A DNA stretch of 23,842 bases, taken from assembly GCA_052390415.1 (NCBI GenBank), contig JBQTGY010000074.1:1-23842 (forward strand), in the 5' to 3' direction. A model generated the notes under the pieces. That model ran no database searches. It was not told the origin of the DNA and saw only the letters and a program-made list of their open reading frames with translations. This DNA comes from JANNWF01 sp052390415. GTDB lineage: Bacteria; Pseudomonadota; Gammaproteobacteria; Xanthomonadales; Xanthomonadaceae. A program made the translations under genes and the position numbers. Shown piece by piece: positions 8,193 to 15,896 of the stretch; position 1 is the stretch's first letter; every line of letters starts with the position of its first letter.

Positions 8193-8996
8193 TCAGTCTC
8201 GTGCCTCCGCCGAGGGTGCGCGGATGGACTTCTGTAGATCGAGCAGGCTGTCCTGACTGACCGTAATCAGACCACGCCGGGGTCGATCCAGATCGATGAT
8301 GACGTGGGTGACCAACAGGATCACGAGAAGCAGGCTGTAAGCGGGTATCGAAACCGGATGCTGTCCCAGCCCCGACACACTGCCCAGCGTGAATGCGGTC
8401 ATGGCCAGGGTCAACAGCATCAGCCACAGGACGATCTCGGGCACGTGTCGCAGCAGCGAATCCTTGCTGGTCCCTTCGGCATCGATCATGGCATTGACTG
8501 CCTGCACGAACAGGCCGCTGGTGCTCGGACCGGGATCAAGTGCAACGGCCTTGCCGGCCAGCAACCAGATACGGCTGGCCACGTCGTCGGCCTGATTCAG
8601 CAAGCGCTGGCGCGTTGTCACATCGGACGCGCTCACGACGGATTCTTGTAAACGCAGATCCAGATAGTCGCGCAGCAAACCCTGCGTTTCGCGACGCAGC
8701 TCGACCGGAATGAGGCTGGCACGCAAGAACACGGTGCCGATGGCGTTGGCTTCCTCCACCACGGCGACGCTGCGCGCCTCATGGCGCTGCAGTGCCAACG
8801 AAAAGGAGAAGCCCAACAACAGCGCAAGCAAACCCATCAGCGAGGCCAGCATCGCGCCTATGTGGTTCTTGTAGGGCTCTTGATCAAAGCGGCTGCGGCG
8901 ACCCAACCAACGACCCGCCTGCACCGCAAGCACCGTGAGGCCGATCAGCACCAGCATGATCACGAGGCTGTCTTGTCCGTATAGCCAATCCTTCAT
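8193..8996 (-). CDS. DUF4239 (bestrophin-like) membrane protein
   Basis: A 267-residue membrane protein. The architecture is two N-terminal helices (about residues 9-28 and 47-68), a cytoplasmic or periplasmic helical middle, and two C-terminal helices (about 188-206 and 218-236). The segment after the second helix, FSFSLALQRHEARSVAVVEEANAIGT, matches the conserved core of the DUF4239 bestrophin-like family, where an FxxALxRxExRxxxVxxEANAIGTxxLR pattern is diagnostic. These proteins are thought to be related to anion channels, but the function here is inference. The ATG at 8994-8996 has AGGAAG about 7 bases upstream on the minus strand. It stands alone, converging with the permease gene; the following stretch on its upstream side (to 9467) holds no gene. 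Confidence 0.85.
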   Translation of the reverse strand: MKDWLYGQDSLVIMLVLIGLTVLAVQAGRWLGRRSRFDQEPYKNHIGAMLASLMGLLALLLGFSFSLALQRHEARSVAVVEEANAIGTVFLRASLIPVELRRETQGLLRDYLDLRLQESVVSASDVTTRQRLLNQADDVASRIWLLAGKAVALDPGPSTSGLFVQAVNAMIDAEGTSKDSLLRHVPEIVLWLMLLTLAMTAFTLGSVSGLGQHPVSIPAYSLLLVILLVTHVIIDLDRPRRGLITVSQDSLLDLQKSIRAPSAEARD

Positions 8997-9467
8997 GCCT
9001 GACTTCCTGTTGGCACACCGAGGTCACCCTGAATCGGATCCTCGCGCTTGCTCTCCTGGTCACGCCTTTGCAGCGATTCGTTGTTGAGCACGCCCGCTTC
9101 GACAGACGGAAGCGGCAACACAGCGAGCACACCGCTAGAACGACAACCGATCAGAAGACGATGCATGCATGTTCGCCAGCACGGACAGAGTCCAGATCAT
9201 ACGGCGCGTCTTGCAGCAGGTGGAACCCGAGTGAGCGAATGCGGCACCAGGGTCGGGTGACATGCATGGAGCAGGCCGCGCCGGGTCTGTGCAAGTCAAC
9301 CGACCCTATTGATCCGGCGACATATAGACAAGCAAGTTCAAGAGCAAAAGAAAAAGCCCCTCGACTTAACAGCGATTCCATCCGTTCCTCTGCGACCTCT
9401 GCGTTTTTTGCGCCTCCGCGTTGAACGCTCTGCGCATCATGCTGCTTGCTTGATCATTCGCGCCGCC
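8997..9467. other. Gene-free stretch, about 470 bp
   Basis: No convincing gene in either direction: the open frames here have no family resemblance or good ribosome binding site. It contains the CTCTGCG-repeat element at 9380-9435. The promoter of the DUF4239 gene should lie near its left end, but I see no clear -35/-10 pair. Confidence 0.6.
9380..9435. repeat. CTCTGCG repeat element
   Basis: CTCTGCG occurs at 9388-9394, 9397-9403 and 9428-9434, with the variant CTCCGCG between them (9414-9420) around a T-run (9404-9409). This style of CTCTGCG/CTTTGCG iteration recurs in intergenic DNA of many bacteria (from general knowledge). It lies just past the 3' end of the lipocalin gene. Confidence 0.45.
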
Positions 9468-10022
9468 TCAATCGTTGCTTGGCGCAACCTGCGGCACCCG
9501 CTGCAATGCGGACGCATCCACACCTTGTTCCGCCAGCTTCGCGACCAGCGTGTCAAAACGTGCTGCGTCCATCATCGGCTCACGCCCGAACACCCACGCC
9601 AGTTTGCGGTCCGGCGTCGCCAGCGCGGCCCCCTGGTAATCATCATCCACATTCACGACGAGCAACTCGGTGGAGAACGGCCACACGAACTGCACCTTCC
9701 AGCGCGCGCCACCGCTGCCTTCAATCACGCTCGAGATGCCGCGCCAACGTCGATCTTCCTCGCCGAAGCGCTTCTTGAAGACGAAATCGTTATCGATGCG
9801 ACCATCCGGGCGTAAGCGGTATTCGTCGCGGGTGGCGACCTTGCCGTTCTCGAAAAAGTACGGAACGTTGGCGATCACGTACCAGGTCCCCATGAAGCGC
9901 GACAGATCCACCGATGGTGCCGCTTCGAGCAGCGGACGCTGACGGTCGGCGGAGCCGGCACAGGCGGCGAGCATTGCTGCGCCAAGCAGCGCAGCAGCGA
10001 ACAAAACCAGCGGGCGAATCAT
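9468..10022 (-). CDS. Lipocalin-family outer membrane lipoprotein (Blc-like)
   Basis: A 184-residue lipoprotein. The N-terminus is a lipoprotein signal peptide with lipobox LAAC (MLAACAGS), so the mature protein is lipid-anchored at the Cys; the residue after Cys is Ala, compatible with outer-membrane sorting. The lipocalin signature GTWYVIANVPYFFENG follows directly, and the central strands include WKVQFVWPFSTELLVVNVDDDY. The C-terminal WVFGREP segment with a following helix is typical of bacterial Blc-type lipocalins (about 180 residues), which bind fatty acids or lysophospholipids. AAGGAG lies about 10 bases before the ATG. It diverges from the FecR/DUF6600 gene across 358 bp, so both may share an envelope-stress context, although no regulator site is visible. 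Confidence 0.92.
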   Translation of the reverse strand: MIRPLVLFAAALLGAAMLAACAGSADRQRPLLEAAPSVDLSRFMGTWYVIANVPYFFENGKVATRDEYRLRPDGRIDNDFVFKKRFGEEDRRWRGISSVIEGSGGARWKVQFVWPFSTELLVVNVDDDYQGAALATPDRKLAWVFGREPMMDAARFDTLVAKLAEQGVDASALQRVPQVAPSND

Positions 10023-10380
10023 CGGTTTTCGACTCCTTCAGCGAGTGATCGGCGCAACCTGCGCCGCGAGGAACTCACACAGTTGATCGGCTCTTGCCGA
10101 CGTCTTGCACGTCATTGCGGCAGCCTAAACTCACCCACGTGTGCAGCGCGCAACGGTCTTGCGCGATGGCCTTGGGCAATCCAATGCCTTGGAACGTGTG
10201 CTCGCCCCGGCAGTCAGTGAAGCTGCCATGCACTTTCCTACCTGCGGCTTGCCAAATACGCCTTGCACGCGCAGGCGAACGTCGACATTCGCCCCACGCT
10301 GGCGTTCAGGAAACTCTGCGCATGCTTCAATCCACGTCCTGTTGGTGTGTGCCAGCATGCGTAAGCCATCGGAGAAACGA
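10023..10380. other. Divergent intergenic region, 358 bp
   Basis: This lies between the lipocalin gene (leftward) and the FecR/DUF6600 gene (rightward). CGGCGCA (10050-10056) and TGCGCCG (10060-10066) form a perfect 7-bp hairpin with a 3-base loop, 28 bp upstream of the lipocalin ATG. It could be a small operator or leader hairpin. The frame upstream of the FecR gene is open from 10141, but codon use and lack of a signal peptide there argue against coding. No clear promoter elements were identified. Confidence 0.5.
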
Positions 10381-13002
10381 ATGAACATTGCTTGGCGTTT
10401 TCTGGCGATCATCGGACTGTTACTCGGCCTCGCGACCAGCGTGGTTGAAGCCCGAAACTACGACCCACCGAGCCGGGTTGCCTATCTGAGTCACAGCGAT
10501 GGCATCGTCAGTTATTCGCCGGCGGGCGAGGATGTGTGGCTGGACGTGATTCGCAACCGACCGCTGGTGCGGGGTGATCGGTTATGGACCGAACGCCGCG
10601 CGGTCGCCGAGCTGCAAGTCGGTAGCGCCTCGTTGCGATTGGATGAAGGAACCAGTCTGGAACTGCTGGAACTGGACGACGATTTCGCCCAGTTGCAGGT
10701 CGCGGAAGGCACGCTCGCACTCAGCGTGCGTCGTCTCGCACGTGGGCAAGTGATCGAAGTCGCCACCCCGAATCTGGCGGTGAGCATCGACCAGCCCGGC
10801 CGCTATCGCATCGACGTCAATCCCGACCGCAACGAGACCACCGTCGTGGTCTGGCAAGGCGCCGCCGAGGCGTATGGCGAGCGCTCGGAATTCTCTCTGC
10901 TCGCGGGTGAGGCGGTGCGCTTCTACAGCAGCGATCTGCGCGACTACGAGATCTTCGGACTGCCGCGTGATGACAGCTTCGATCGTTATTGCCTCGACCG
11001 TGATCGGCAGATCAGCCGCTCGGTGTCGCTGCGTTATCTGGACGACGATACCGCCGGCTTTTCCGCCCTCGATGAATACGGCAGCTGGCGCTCGGTGAGC
11101 AGCTACGGCAACGTCTGGTTTCCGGCGACGGTCGAGCGTGATTGGGCACCGTATCGGGATGGACGTTGGATCTGGCAGGAGCCGTGGGGCTGGACCTGGG
11201 TGGACAACGCGCCGTGGGGATTCGCGCCGTCGCACTATGGGCGTTGGGCGTTTGTGTCCAACCGCTGGGGCTGGATTCCAGGGCCGCGCAACGTGCGCGC
11301 CGTGTATGCGCCAGCGCTGGTCGCCTTTGTCGGTGGCAGCCGCTGGAGTCTGAGCTTTTCCGGTGGCAATCAGGCGCCGATTGGTTGGTTCCCGTTGGGG
11401 CCGCGTGAAATCTACGTGCCCTCGTATCAGGCCAGTCGCGACTATTTCAGCCGGGTCAACGTCAACAACACGGTAATCAATGTTTCCGTCATCAACACGG
11501 TGTACGGCAACTACTCGCGCGGCTCACTCAATGTTGGCCAGATCGAATACGCCAACCGCGGCCTGCCGGGAGCGGTGACTGCGGTGCCGAGCAGCGTGTT
11601 CATCAACTCGCGCTCCGTCCGGCAAGAGGCCATCCGACTCCAGCGCAATGGCCTCGCCAACGCGGAAAACCTCCGCGTAGCAGCCGTCGCACCGAGTCGC
11701 CGTGCGGTCTTGGGTGCGGCCGCGGAAGCACGCGGCCGGCCAGCGCGTGACGTGTTCGAGCGCCGAGTGATGGCGCGTACGCCACCACCGCCGGAGCAAC
11801 GATCATTTGCGGATCGTGAGCAGCTTCTGCAGCGCACACCGGGACGAGCCGGTCCGCCCACCGTGGCGACGCCCGATCCACAGCGCAGCGACATCGCAGA
11901 CAACGTGCGCGTATTGCAGGCCGAGCGCCGCCCGGTGGACGCACGCGAGCGCGGATCACGCCGCCGCAGCGACGACGGCCAAGCCGATTCGGGCGCGCCA
12001 CAGGCACTCGAGCGTGGCAATCAATCACCGCGGACGCCAACCCGCACCGGGCCGGATTCCATTCCGACTCAATCGCCAGCGGACATGCCGCCTGCGCGTT
12101 CACGTCCGCCGCGGGGCGAGAACCAACAGATCCGGGAGCCTGAACAAGCAACCCCGACCCCATCGGGCGCGCAAGCAGGTGGTGAGCGTCAACGCGAAGG
12201 CGCTGGACGTGATCGGCCGGTCACTGATGATCGCGATGCGGCTGCACGCACGCAACAACGCCAACCGCAGGACGCAGAAAATCGGCGTCAGGAGGCGATG
12301 CGCGCGCAGCGAGCGCAGCAGCAAGCCGAGTCCGAGGCCGCCGCTCGTGAAGGTCAACAGCGTGATGCAGCAGCAGTCGAACGCCAACGCGAAAACGCCG
12401 GACGCGAGCGGCAGATGCAGGGCGAAAGGGACGAAGCCGCCCGCGAGCAGCGGCGCCAGCAACAGGCTGTCGAGAACCAGCGTCAAGCTGAATTGCAAGG
12501 CGAAAGACAACGCGAACAGGAGCAGCGTGAAGCGGCCGAACGCGAGCGTGTGCAGCGCGATGAGGGCGCGCGTCAACGGCAGCAGGCTGAGCAACAAGCT
12601 GCGGAAAATCAACGCCAAGCGGACGATCAAGCCAACCAACAACGCGAACAGCAGCAGCGCGAGGCGGAAGAACGGGAGCGTTCACAACGCGATGAAGAGG
12701 CTCGGCAGCAACAGGCCGAGCAGCAGGAAATGCAGCGTCAGCAGCGCGAACAGCAACAGCAGCGCGAGGCGGAAGAACGGGAGCGTGCGCAACGCGATGA
12801 AGAGGCTCGGCAGCAACAGGCCGAACAGCAGGAAATGCAACGCCAGCAGCGCGAAGCCGAGCGCGAAGCCGAACGCGAAGAGCAGCAGGCGCGCCAGCGT
12901 GAAGCCGAAGAGTCGGCAGCGGCAGAAAGACAAGCCGAGGCGGCGCGTCACGAAGAAGAACGAGCCAGGAACGAGCGCGAGGGCCGCCGCGAAAAGGAGT
13001 GA
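10381..13002 (+). CDS. Exported FecR/DUF6600 protein with long Gln/Glu/Arg-rich coiled coil
   Basis: An 873-residue exported protein. The ATG at 10381 is chosen because GGAG (10371-10374) precedes it and a signal peptide follows at once (MNIAWRFLAIIGLLLGLATS, cleaved near VEA). Residues about 30-200 form a FecR-like beta domain (GIVSYSPAGEDVW, RGDRLWTERRAVAELQVGSA). Residues about 240-305 are Trp-rich with repeated WxPYxxGxW and WGWTWV elements, the DUF6600 pattern. A Ser/Arg/Pro-rich, probably disordered linker covers about 430-590. From about 600 to the end it is almost only Q, E, R, A and D: a predicted single long helix or coiled coil, with a 35-residue unit duplicated at DNA level (12661-12855). 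The cell-envelope role is unknown; the long charged helix could span periplasm or hold partners. Confidence 0.88.
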   Translation: MNIAWRFLAIIGLLLGLATSVVEARNYDPPSRVAYLSHSDGIVSYSPAGEDVWLDVIRNRPLVRGDRLWTERRAVAELQVGSASLRLDEGTSLELLELDDDFAQLQVAEGTLALSVRRLARGQVIEVATPNLAVSIDQPGRYRIDVNPDRNETTVVVWQGAAEAYGERSEFSLLAGEAVRFYSSDLRDYEIFGLPRDDSFDRYCLDRDRQISRSVSLRYLDDDTAGFSALDEYGSWRSVSSYGNVWFPATVERDWAPYRDGRWIWQEPWGWTWVDNAPWGFAPSHYGRWAFVSNRWGWIPGPRNVRAVYAPALVAFVGGSRWSLSFSGGNQAPIGWFPLGPREIYVPSYQASRDYFSRVNVNNTVINVSVINTVYGNYSRGSLNVGQIEYANRGLPGAVTAVPSSVFINSRSVRQEAIRLQRNGLANAENLRVAAVAPSRRAVLGAAAEARGRPARDVFERRVMARTPPPPEQRSFADREQLLQRTPGRAGPPTVATPDPQRSDIADNVRVLQAERRPVDARERGSRRRSDDGQADSGAPQALERGNQSPRTPTRTGPDSIPTQSPADMPPARSRPPRGENQQIREPEQATPTPSGAQAGGERQREGAGRDRPVTDDRDAAARTQQRQPQDAENRRQEAMRAQRAQQQAESEAAAREGQQRDAAAVERQRENAGRERQMQGERDEAAREQRRQQQAVENQRQAELQGERQREQEQREAAERERVQRDEGARQRQQAEQQAAENQRQADDQANQQREQQQREAEERERSQRDEEARQQQAEQQEMQRQQREQQQQREAEERERAQRDEEARQQQAEQQEMQRQQREAEREAEREEQQARQREAEESAAAERQAEAARHEEERARNEREGRREKE
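12655..12855 (+). repeat. 105-bp tandem duplication within coding sequence
   Basis: The 105-bp unit starting with GAGGCGGAAGAACGGGAGCG at 12661 is repeated at 12766. Over the first 90 bp I count five differences, and they change only one residue (Ser to Ala). The unit encodes 35 residues of the Q/E/R helix, so the reading frame and heptad-like periodicity are kept. The duplication looks recent and could vary in copy number between strains. Confidence 0.85.
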
Positions 13003-13359
13003 AGCAGTCGCGGTGGGCGCCGGTCAGGTGAGCCGGAAGTCAGGTGTGCAGGAATCCACCTGCCGCAACGACTAGCAGTGAGTTGCCGCCGCCCCTGCTC
13101 CGCTGATGCAGTTCTCGGGAAGTTTCAACACTCGCCGCGCATAGTGAGCAAGAGCGGCCGCGCAGGAGCGCGGCCCTCCGGTCCCCTGCAACCCGTCTGC
13201 ACTGCGCGAGCCCGCTTGGAGGCGTCTGCTCTGCGCGAGCCCGCTTTTGGAGGGCGTCGCTCCTGCGACGCTGCTTCTCGGATTGCGCAACACGCACAAC
13301 CAACTTGTCGTGCAATCACGCCATCAATTGCAAAAACCTGCGCTAGTGGACTGTCGAAA
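13003..13359. other. Gene-free stretch between convergent genes
   Basis: These 357 bp lie between the 3' ends of the FecR/DUF6600 gene and the 566-residue exported protein gene. No gene is supported. The centre is occupied by the REP-like repeat cluster at 13150-13271. The remainder (13003-13149 and 13272-13359) shows nothing I can name. Confidence 0.6.
13150..13271. repeat. REP-like palindromic repeat cluster
   Basis: GGCCGCGC (13156-13163) and GCGCGGCC (13168-13175) form a perfect hairpin around AGGA. A second hairpin, GCGTCG/CGACGC, spans 13254-13271 around CTCCTG, the reverse complement of CAGGAG. Between them CTGCGCGAGCCCGCTT occurs twice in tandem (13202-13217 and 13231-13246), each copy followed by a GGAGG-GCGTC-like stretch. 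Hairpins with an AGGAG loop are typical of REP elements in Xanthomonas and Stenotrophomonas relatives (family knowledge). Confidence 0.7.
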
Positions 13360-15060
13360 CTAAGGTCTCTCGAAAATCACGCCGTTGCTCCACTGCACAC
13401 GCGAGGCGCGACCGTTTGAATCCAGCGCAAACACGGTGCCATCGGCCCTTCCCTGGCCGTTGACGTTGGTCCAACTCGCATTGATCTTGCCGGACTCGGT
13501 TATCGATCCTTCGCCGCGTTCCTTGAGCTCAGGCTTGTTCGAGACCACCCAGGTGAACGACATGCCGGACTGTGCGATTTCATAGGTGTATCCGATATTG
13601 CTGTTCCAGCTGCCGGCGATCGAGATCGTTGACCGCGGCGCCGACGTAGTTGGTGGCGGAACGCTCTGCACCAATTGTGCAGTCTTGAATTCCGCGCAGC
13701 CGCGAGCGCGATCACGCAAGGCGGCAACTTTTGCATCGATGCCCGCCTGGACCCGACATTGGCCTGGGATCGCGTCGATTGAGTCAGCAAACACCGAAAG
13801 CTCACCACAGCTGGAGACCTCGGCAAACGGCGTCGACATGGCCTTTGCGTGCTCGCCATCGAGCAAGCCCAACTGCTCGCGGAGCAGCGTCATCTGCGCG
13901 CCGGCTTCCGTCGCCGCGCGCCGCACCTCATCGAGCAACACGGCACAGGCCAACGTTTCGGTACCGATCTTCGCCAGCAGACTATCGGCACGTGACCAAT
14001 CACATTCGCCAGCCGCTTGGCGGGCTGATTCAAGGTTACTCGTCGCACGTTGCCTCAGCACTTGCACGTCATTGCGCTGCGCGCGAATCGAGCTGTGCAA
14101 GGCATCCATTTCGCCGATGAAACGGGTCAGCTCCGCGTCCAGGCGCACGGCTTCAGCGATGTCGGCGTCTGCGTCCATCAGCGAATGCCGCAGAAACGGA
14201 CTGTCAGCTTCGAAGGCGCTGAATCGCTGTTGCTGTGCAGAGGTCTCGATGCAGTGGCGCTGATGTTTGGTCCGCGATACATCAGCGCGCAGTTCGGCCA
14301 GATAGGCCAGGTTCAACTGCTGAGCTTGCGCCAACGCCGTGTCGGCATCCTCAAACCGGCACTCGCGGGCCAGCCCACGTGCCGCTTCGGTGGCCTGATT
14401 GGCCCGCGATTGCGCGGTGTCGAATCGTGCCGATGCCGCCTGCGACAGGGCCACATCCACACCGGGATTCTTGCCATCGCCGAGCAGCCCGCGCCTACGC
14501 TCCTCATAGGTCGCGTCGAAGGTTTGCACGAACGTGTTCGCCTCGCCCTCATTCAAGTAAGGCGCGATGCGCTTCTCGACAAAGGCCTGCCTCAACTTCA
14601 GCAATTCACCTGCGGTGCTGACGCGATCAACGTTTTCCTTCGCCGTTTCCAGCAAGGCTTTCACGTAGGCCTTGTCTGCTTCGTCGGCACTGCTTTCGTC
14701 GATCAGCGCGCCAGAGATGCAGAAGAATGCATTCTCGGCCGCCTTGTCCAACACCAACGCACCCGCCGCTTCGGTCGCGCCGGGCACCGCCAAGCCGAGC
14801 ACGGCCTGCTTGGCGTAACTCAAATACGCCTGGCGACTGCCATAAAACTGCTCCGGACAGCTGTCGATCGCACGCATCACCGCGCGCACACCAATGTCGG
14901 CGATGGTGTTGGCGCAGCTGCGCACGCCGGCTGGATACACCACCTGGTCGGCCGGATTGGGACGCGCCGGCCCCTCGACGTCACGCACCAACAACTGCGC
15001 GGTCGCAGCCAGCGACCAGGCCGAAGCAAGCAAAGCACAAAGCAACCGTCGCATGGACAT
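13360..15060 (-). CDS. Exported protein with repeated Cys-containing helical modules and C-terminal beta domain
   Basis: A 566-residue predicted exported protein that I do not recognise. The start is the ATG at 15058-15060, because GGGAGG lies 6 bases upstream and the signal peptide (MSMRRLLCALLASAWSLAAT, cleaved near TAQ) begins there. The middle is helical. Two segments look homologous: ATEAARGLARECRFEDADTA around C234 and the segment NLESARQAAGECDWSRADSL around C353. A weaker third sits at C418. Each has a small-residue helix, Cys, then an Ala-Asp helix, like a divergent TPR-type or SEL1-like module. The last 90 residues switch to beta pattern (ISIAGSWNSNIGYTYEIAQS, SGKINASWTNVNGQGRADGT) and look like a small barrel or carbohydrate/lipid-binding-like domain. 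It diverges from the Coa1-like gene. Confidence 0.8.
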   Translation of the reverse strand: MSMRRLLCALLASAWSLAATAQLLVRDVEGPARPNPADQVVYPAGVRSCANTIADIGVRAVMRAIDSCPEQFYGSRQAYLSYAKQAVLGLAVPGATEAAGALVLDKAAENAFFCISGALIDESSADEADKAYVKALLETAKENVDRVSTAGELLKLRQAFVEKRIAPYLNEGEANTFVQTFDATYEERRRGLLGDGKNPGVDVALSQAASARFDTAQSRANQATEAARGLARECRFEDADTALAQAQQLNLAYLAELRADVSRTKHQRHCIETSAQQQRFSAFEADSPFLRHSLMDADADIAEAVRLDAELTRFIGEMDALHSSIRAQRNDVQVLRQRATSNLESARQAAGECDWSRADSLLAKIGTETLACAVLLDEVRRAATEAGAQMTLLREQLGLLDGEHAKAMSTPFAEVSSCGELSVFADSIDAIPGQCRVQAGIDAKVAALRDRARGCAEFKTAQLVQSVPPPTTSAPRSTISIAGSWNSNIGYTYEIAQSGMSFTWVVSNKPELKERGEGSITESGKINASWTNVNGQGRADGTVFALDSNGRASRVQWSNGVIFERP

Positions 15061-15333
15061 GGATTGCCTCCCGTTTTCTTGCAGGATCGTCGATCCGCCA
15101 AGCGCGCCTGTCAATCCAACCGCGGCTGGGCGTCATGAATCCCAACGCCCGACAATTCGAGAGGGTCGCGATCTGACATCGGCTTGACCGCGGCGGAGAG
15201 AAGTGCCAGCGTCAGTGTGGGTGCGCCCGATCACCGTTGGACCCGCGCAGACCTCGCCCTCAACAGGCCGTCCGCGGATTTCGCGGTTGGTCCACCTACA
15301 CCACAGACCGCCGCCAACACGCAGGAGCACTGC

Positions 15334-15768
15334 ATGAGCGAGCAACCCAACAGCAACTGGTGGCAACGCAATTGGAAGTGGTTCGTGCCGATCGGTTGCC
15401 TGACCACACTGCTGATCATGGCGGGTGGCTTGGCCATGATCCTGAGCCTGGCGTTCGGCCTGATGAAATCGTCGGACGTGTATGCCGAAGCACTGGCGCG
15501 GGCGCGTGCCGACCAGGACGTGATTGAAGCGCTCGGTCAACCGATCAAGGAAGGCTGGTTCACCGGCGGAAACATCAACGTCAATGGCCCCAGCGGTGAG
15601 GCCGCGTTGTCGATTCCAGTCTCCGGTCCGCAAGGCGAAGGAACGATCTTTCTGGAGGCTCGCAAGTCAAGCGGGCGTTGGACATTCTCGACCCTGGTGG
15701 TCGCGTTGGACGCAGACGGAAGCCGGATCGATCTGCTCGAAGACGCGGTGGAATCGGAAGCGAATTGA
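15334..15768 (+). CDS. Coa1-like single-pass membrane protein
   Basis: A 144-residue protein. The ATG at 15334 has GGAG (15324-15327) 6 bases upstream; the open frame further upstream lacks such a site. Residues 17-44 form one transmembrane helix (WFVPIGCLTTLLIMAGGLAM). The soluble part contains DQDVIEALGQPIKEGWFTGG and the segment GEAALSIPVSGPQGEGTIFL, matching the pattern of the Coa1/Tim21-like fold (the region is a small alpha-beta domain behind one helix). In mitochondria this fold acts in cytochrome oxidase assembly; in bacteria the function is unproven. No oxidase genes lie beside it, although a type II NADH dehydrogenase is the next gene, on the opposite strand. Confidence 0.82.
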   Translation: MSEQPNSNWWQRNWKWFVPIGCLTTLLIMAGGLAMILSLAFGLMKSSDVYAEALARARADQDVIEALGQPIKEGWFTGGNINVNGPSGEAALSIPVSGPQGEGTIFLEARKSSGRWTFSTLVVALDADGSRIDLLEDAVESEAN

Positions 15769-15896
15769 GCGCTCGATCAGGGCTGCATCAGTCAATGGCG
15801 CAACCGAAACCCCAGGGCCCAGCAGCCAGGCCCGAAACCGCATTTCTTTGAATTGACCGCGAGGTAACGATCGCGAGGACAGGACCGCGAGCGGGA

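Noticed and set aside
9068..9424. 118-codon open frame between the DUF4239 and lipocalin genes
   Set aside because: No ribosome binding site, no family pattern, and it runs through the CTCTGCG repeat element.
10042..10119. 25-codon open frame on the minus strand (MTCKTSARADQLCEFLAAQV and on) just upstream of the lipocalin gene
   Set aside because: It ends shortly before the lipocalin ribosome binding site and reads protein-like, so a leader peptide or gene remnant is conceivable, but it has no good ribosome binding site of its own and is too short to support.
10141..10380. N-terminal extension of the FecR/DUF6600 protein by 80 codons
   Set aside because: The extension would bury a clear signal peptide; the ATG at 10381 has GGAG at a proper distance.
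11807..13075. 422-codon open frame overlapping the FecR/DUF6600 gene in another phase
   Set aside because: It follows from the biased CAG/GCG/GAA repeats of the real frame, has no signal peptide or family pattern, and the true frame has a ribosome binding site and a clear domain order.
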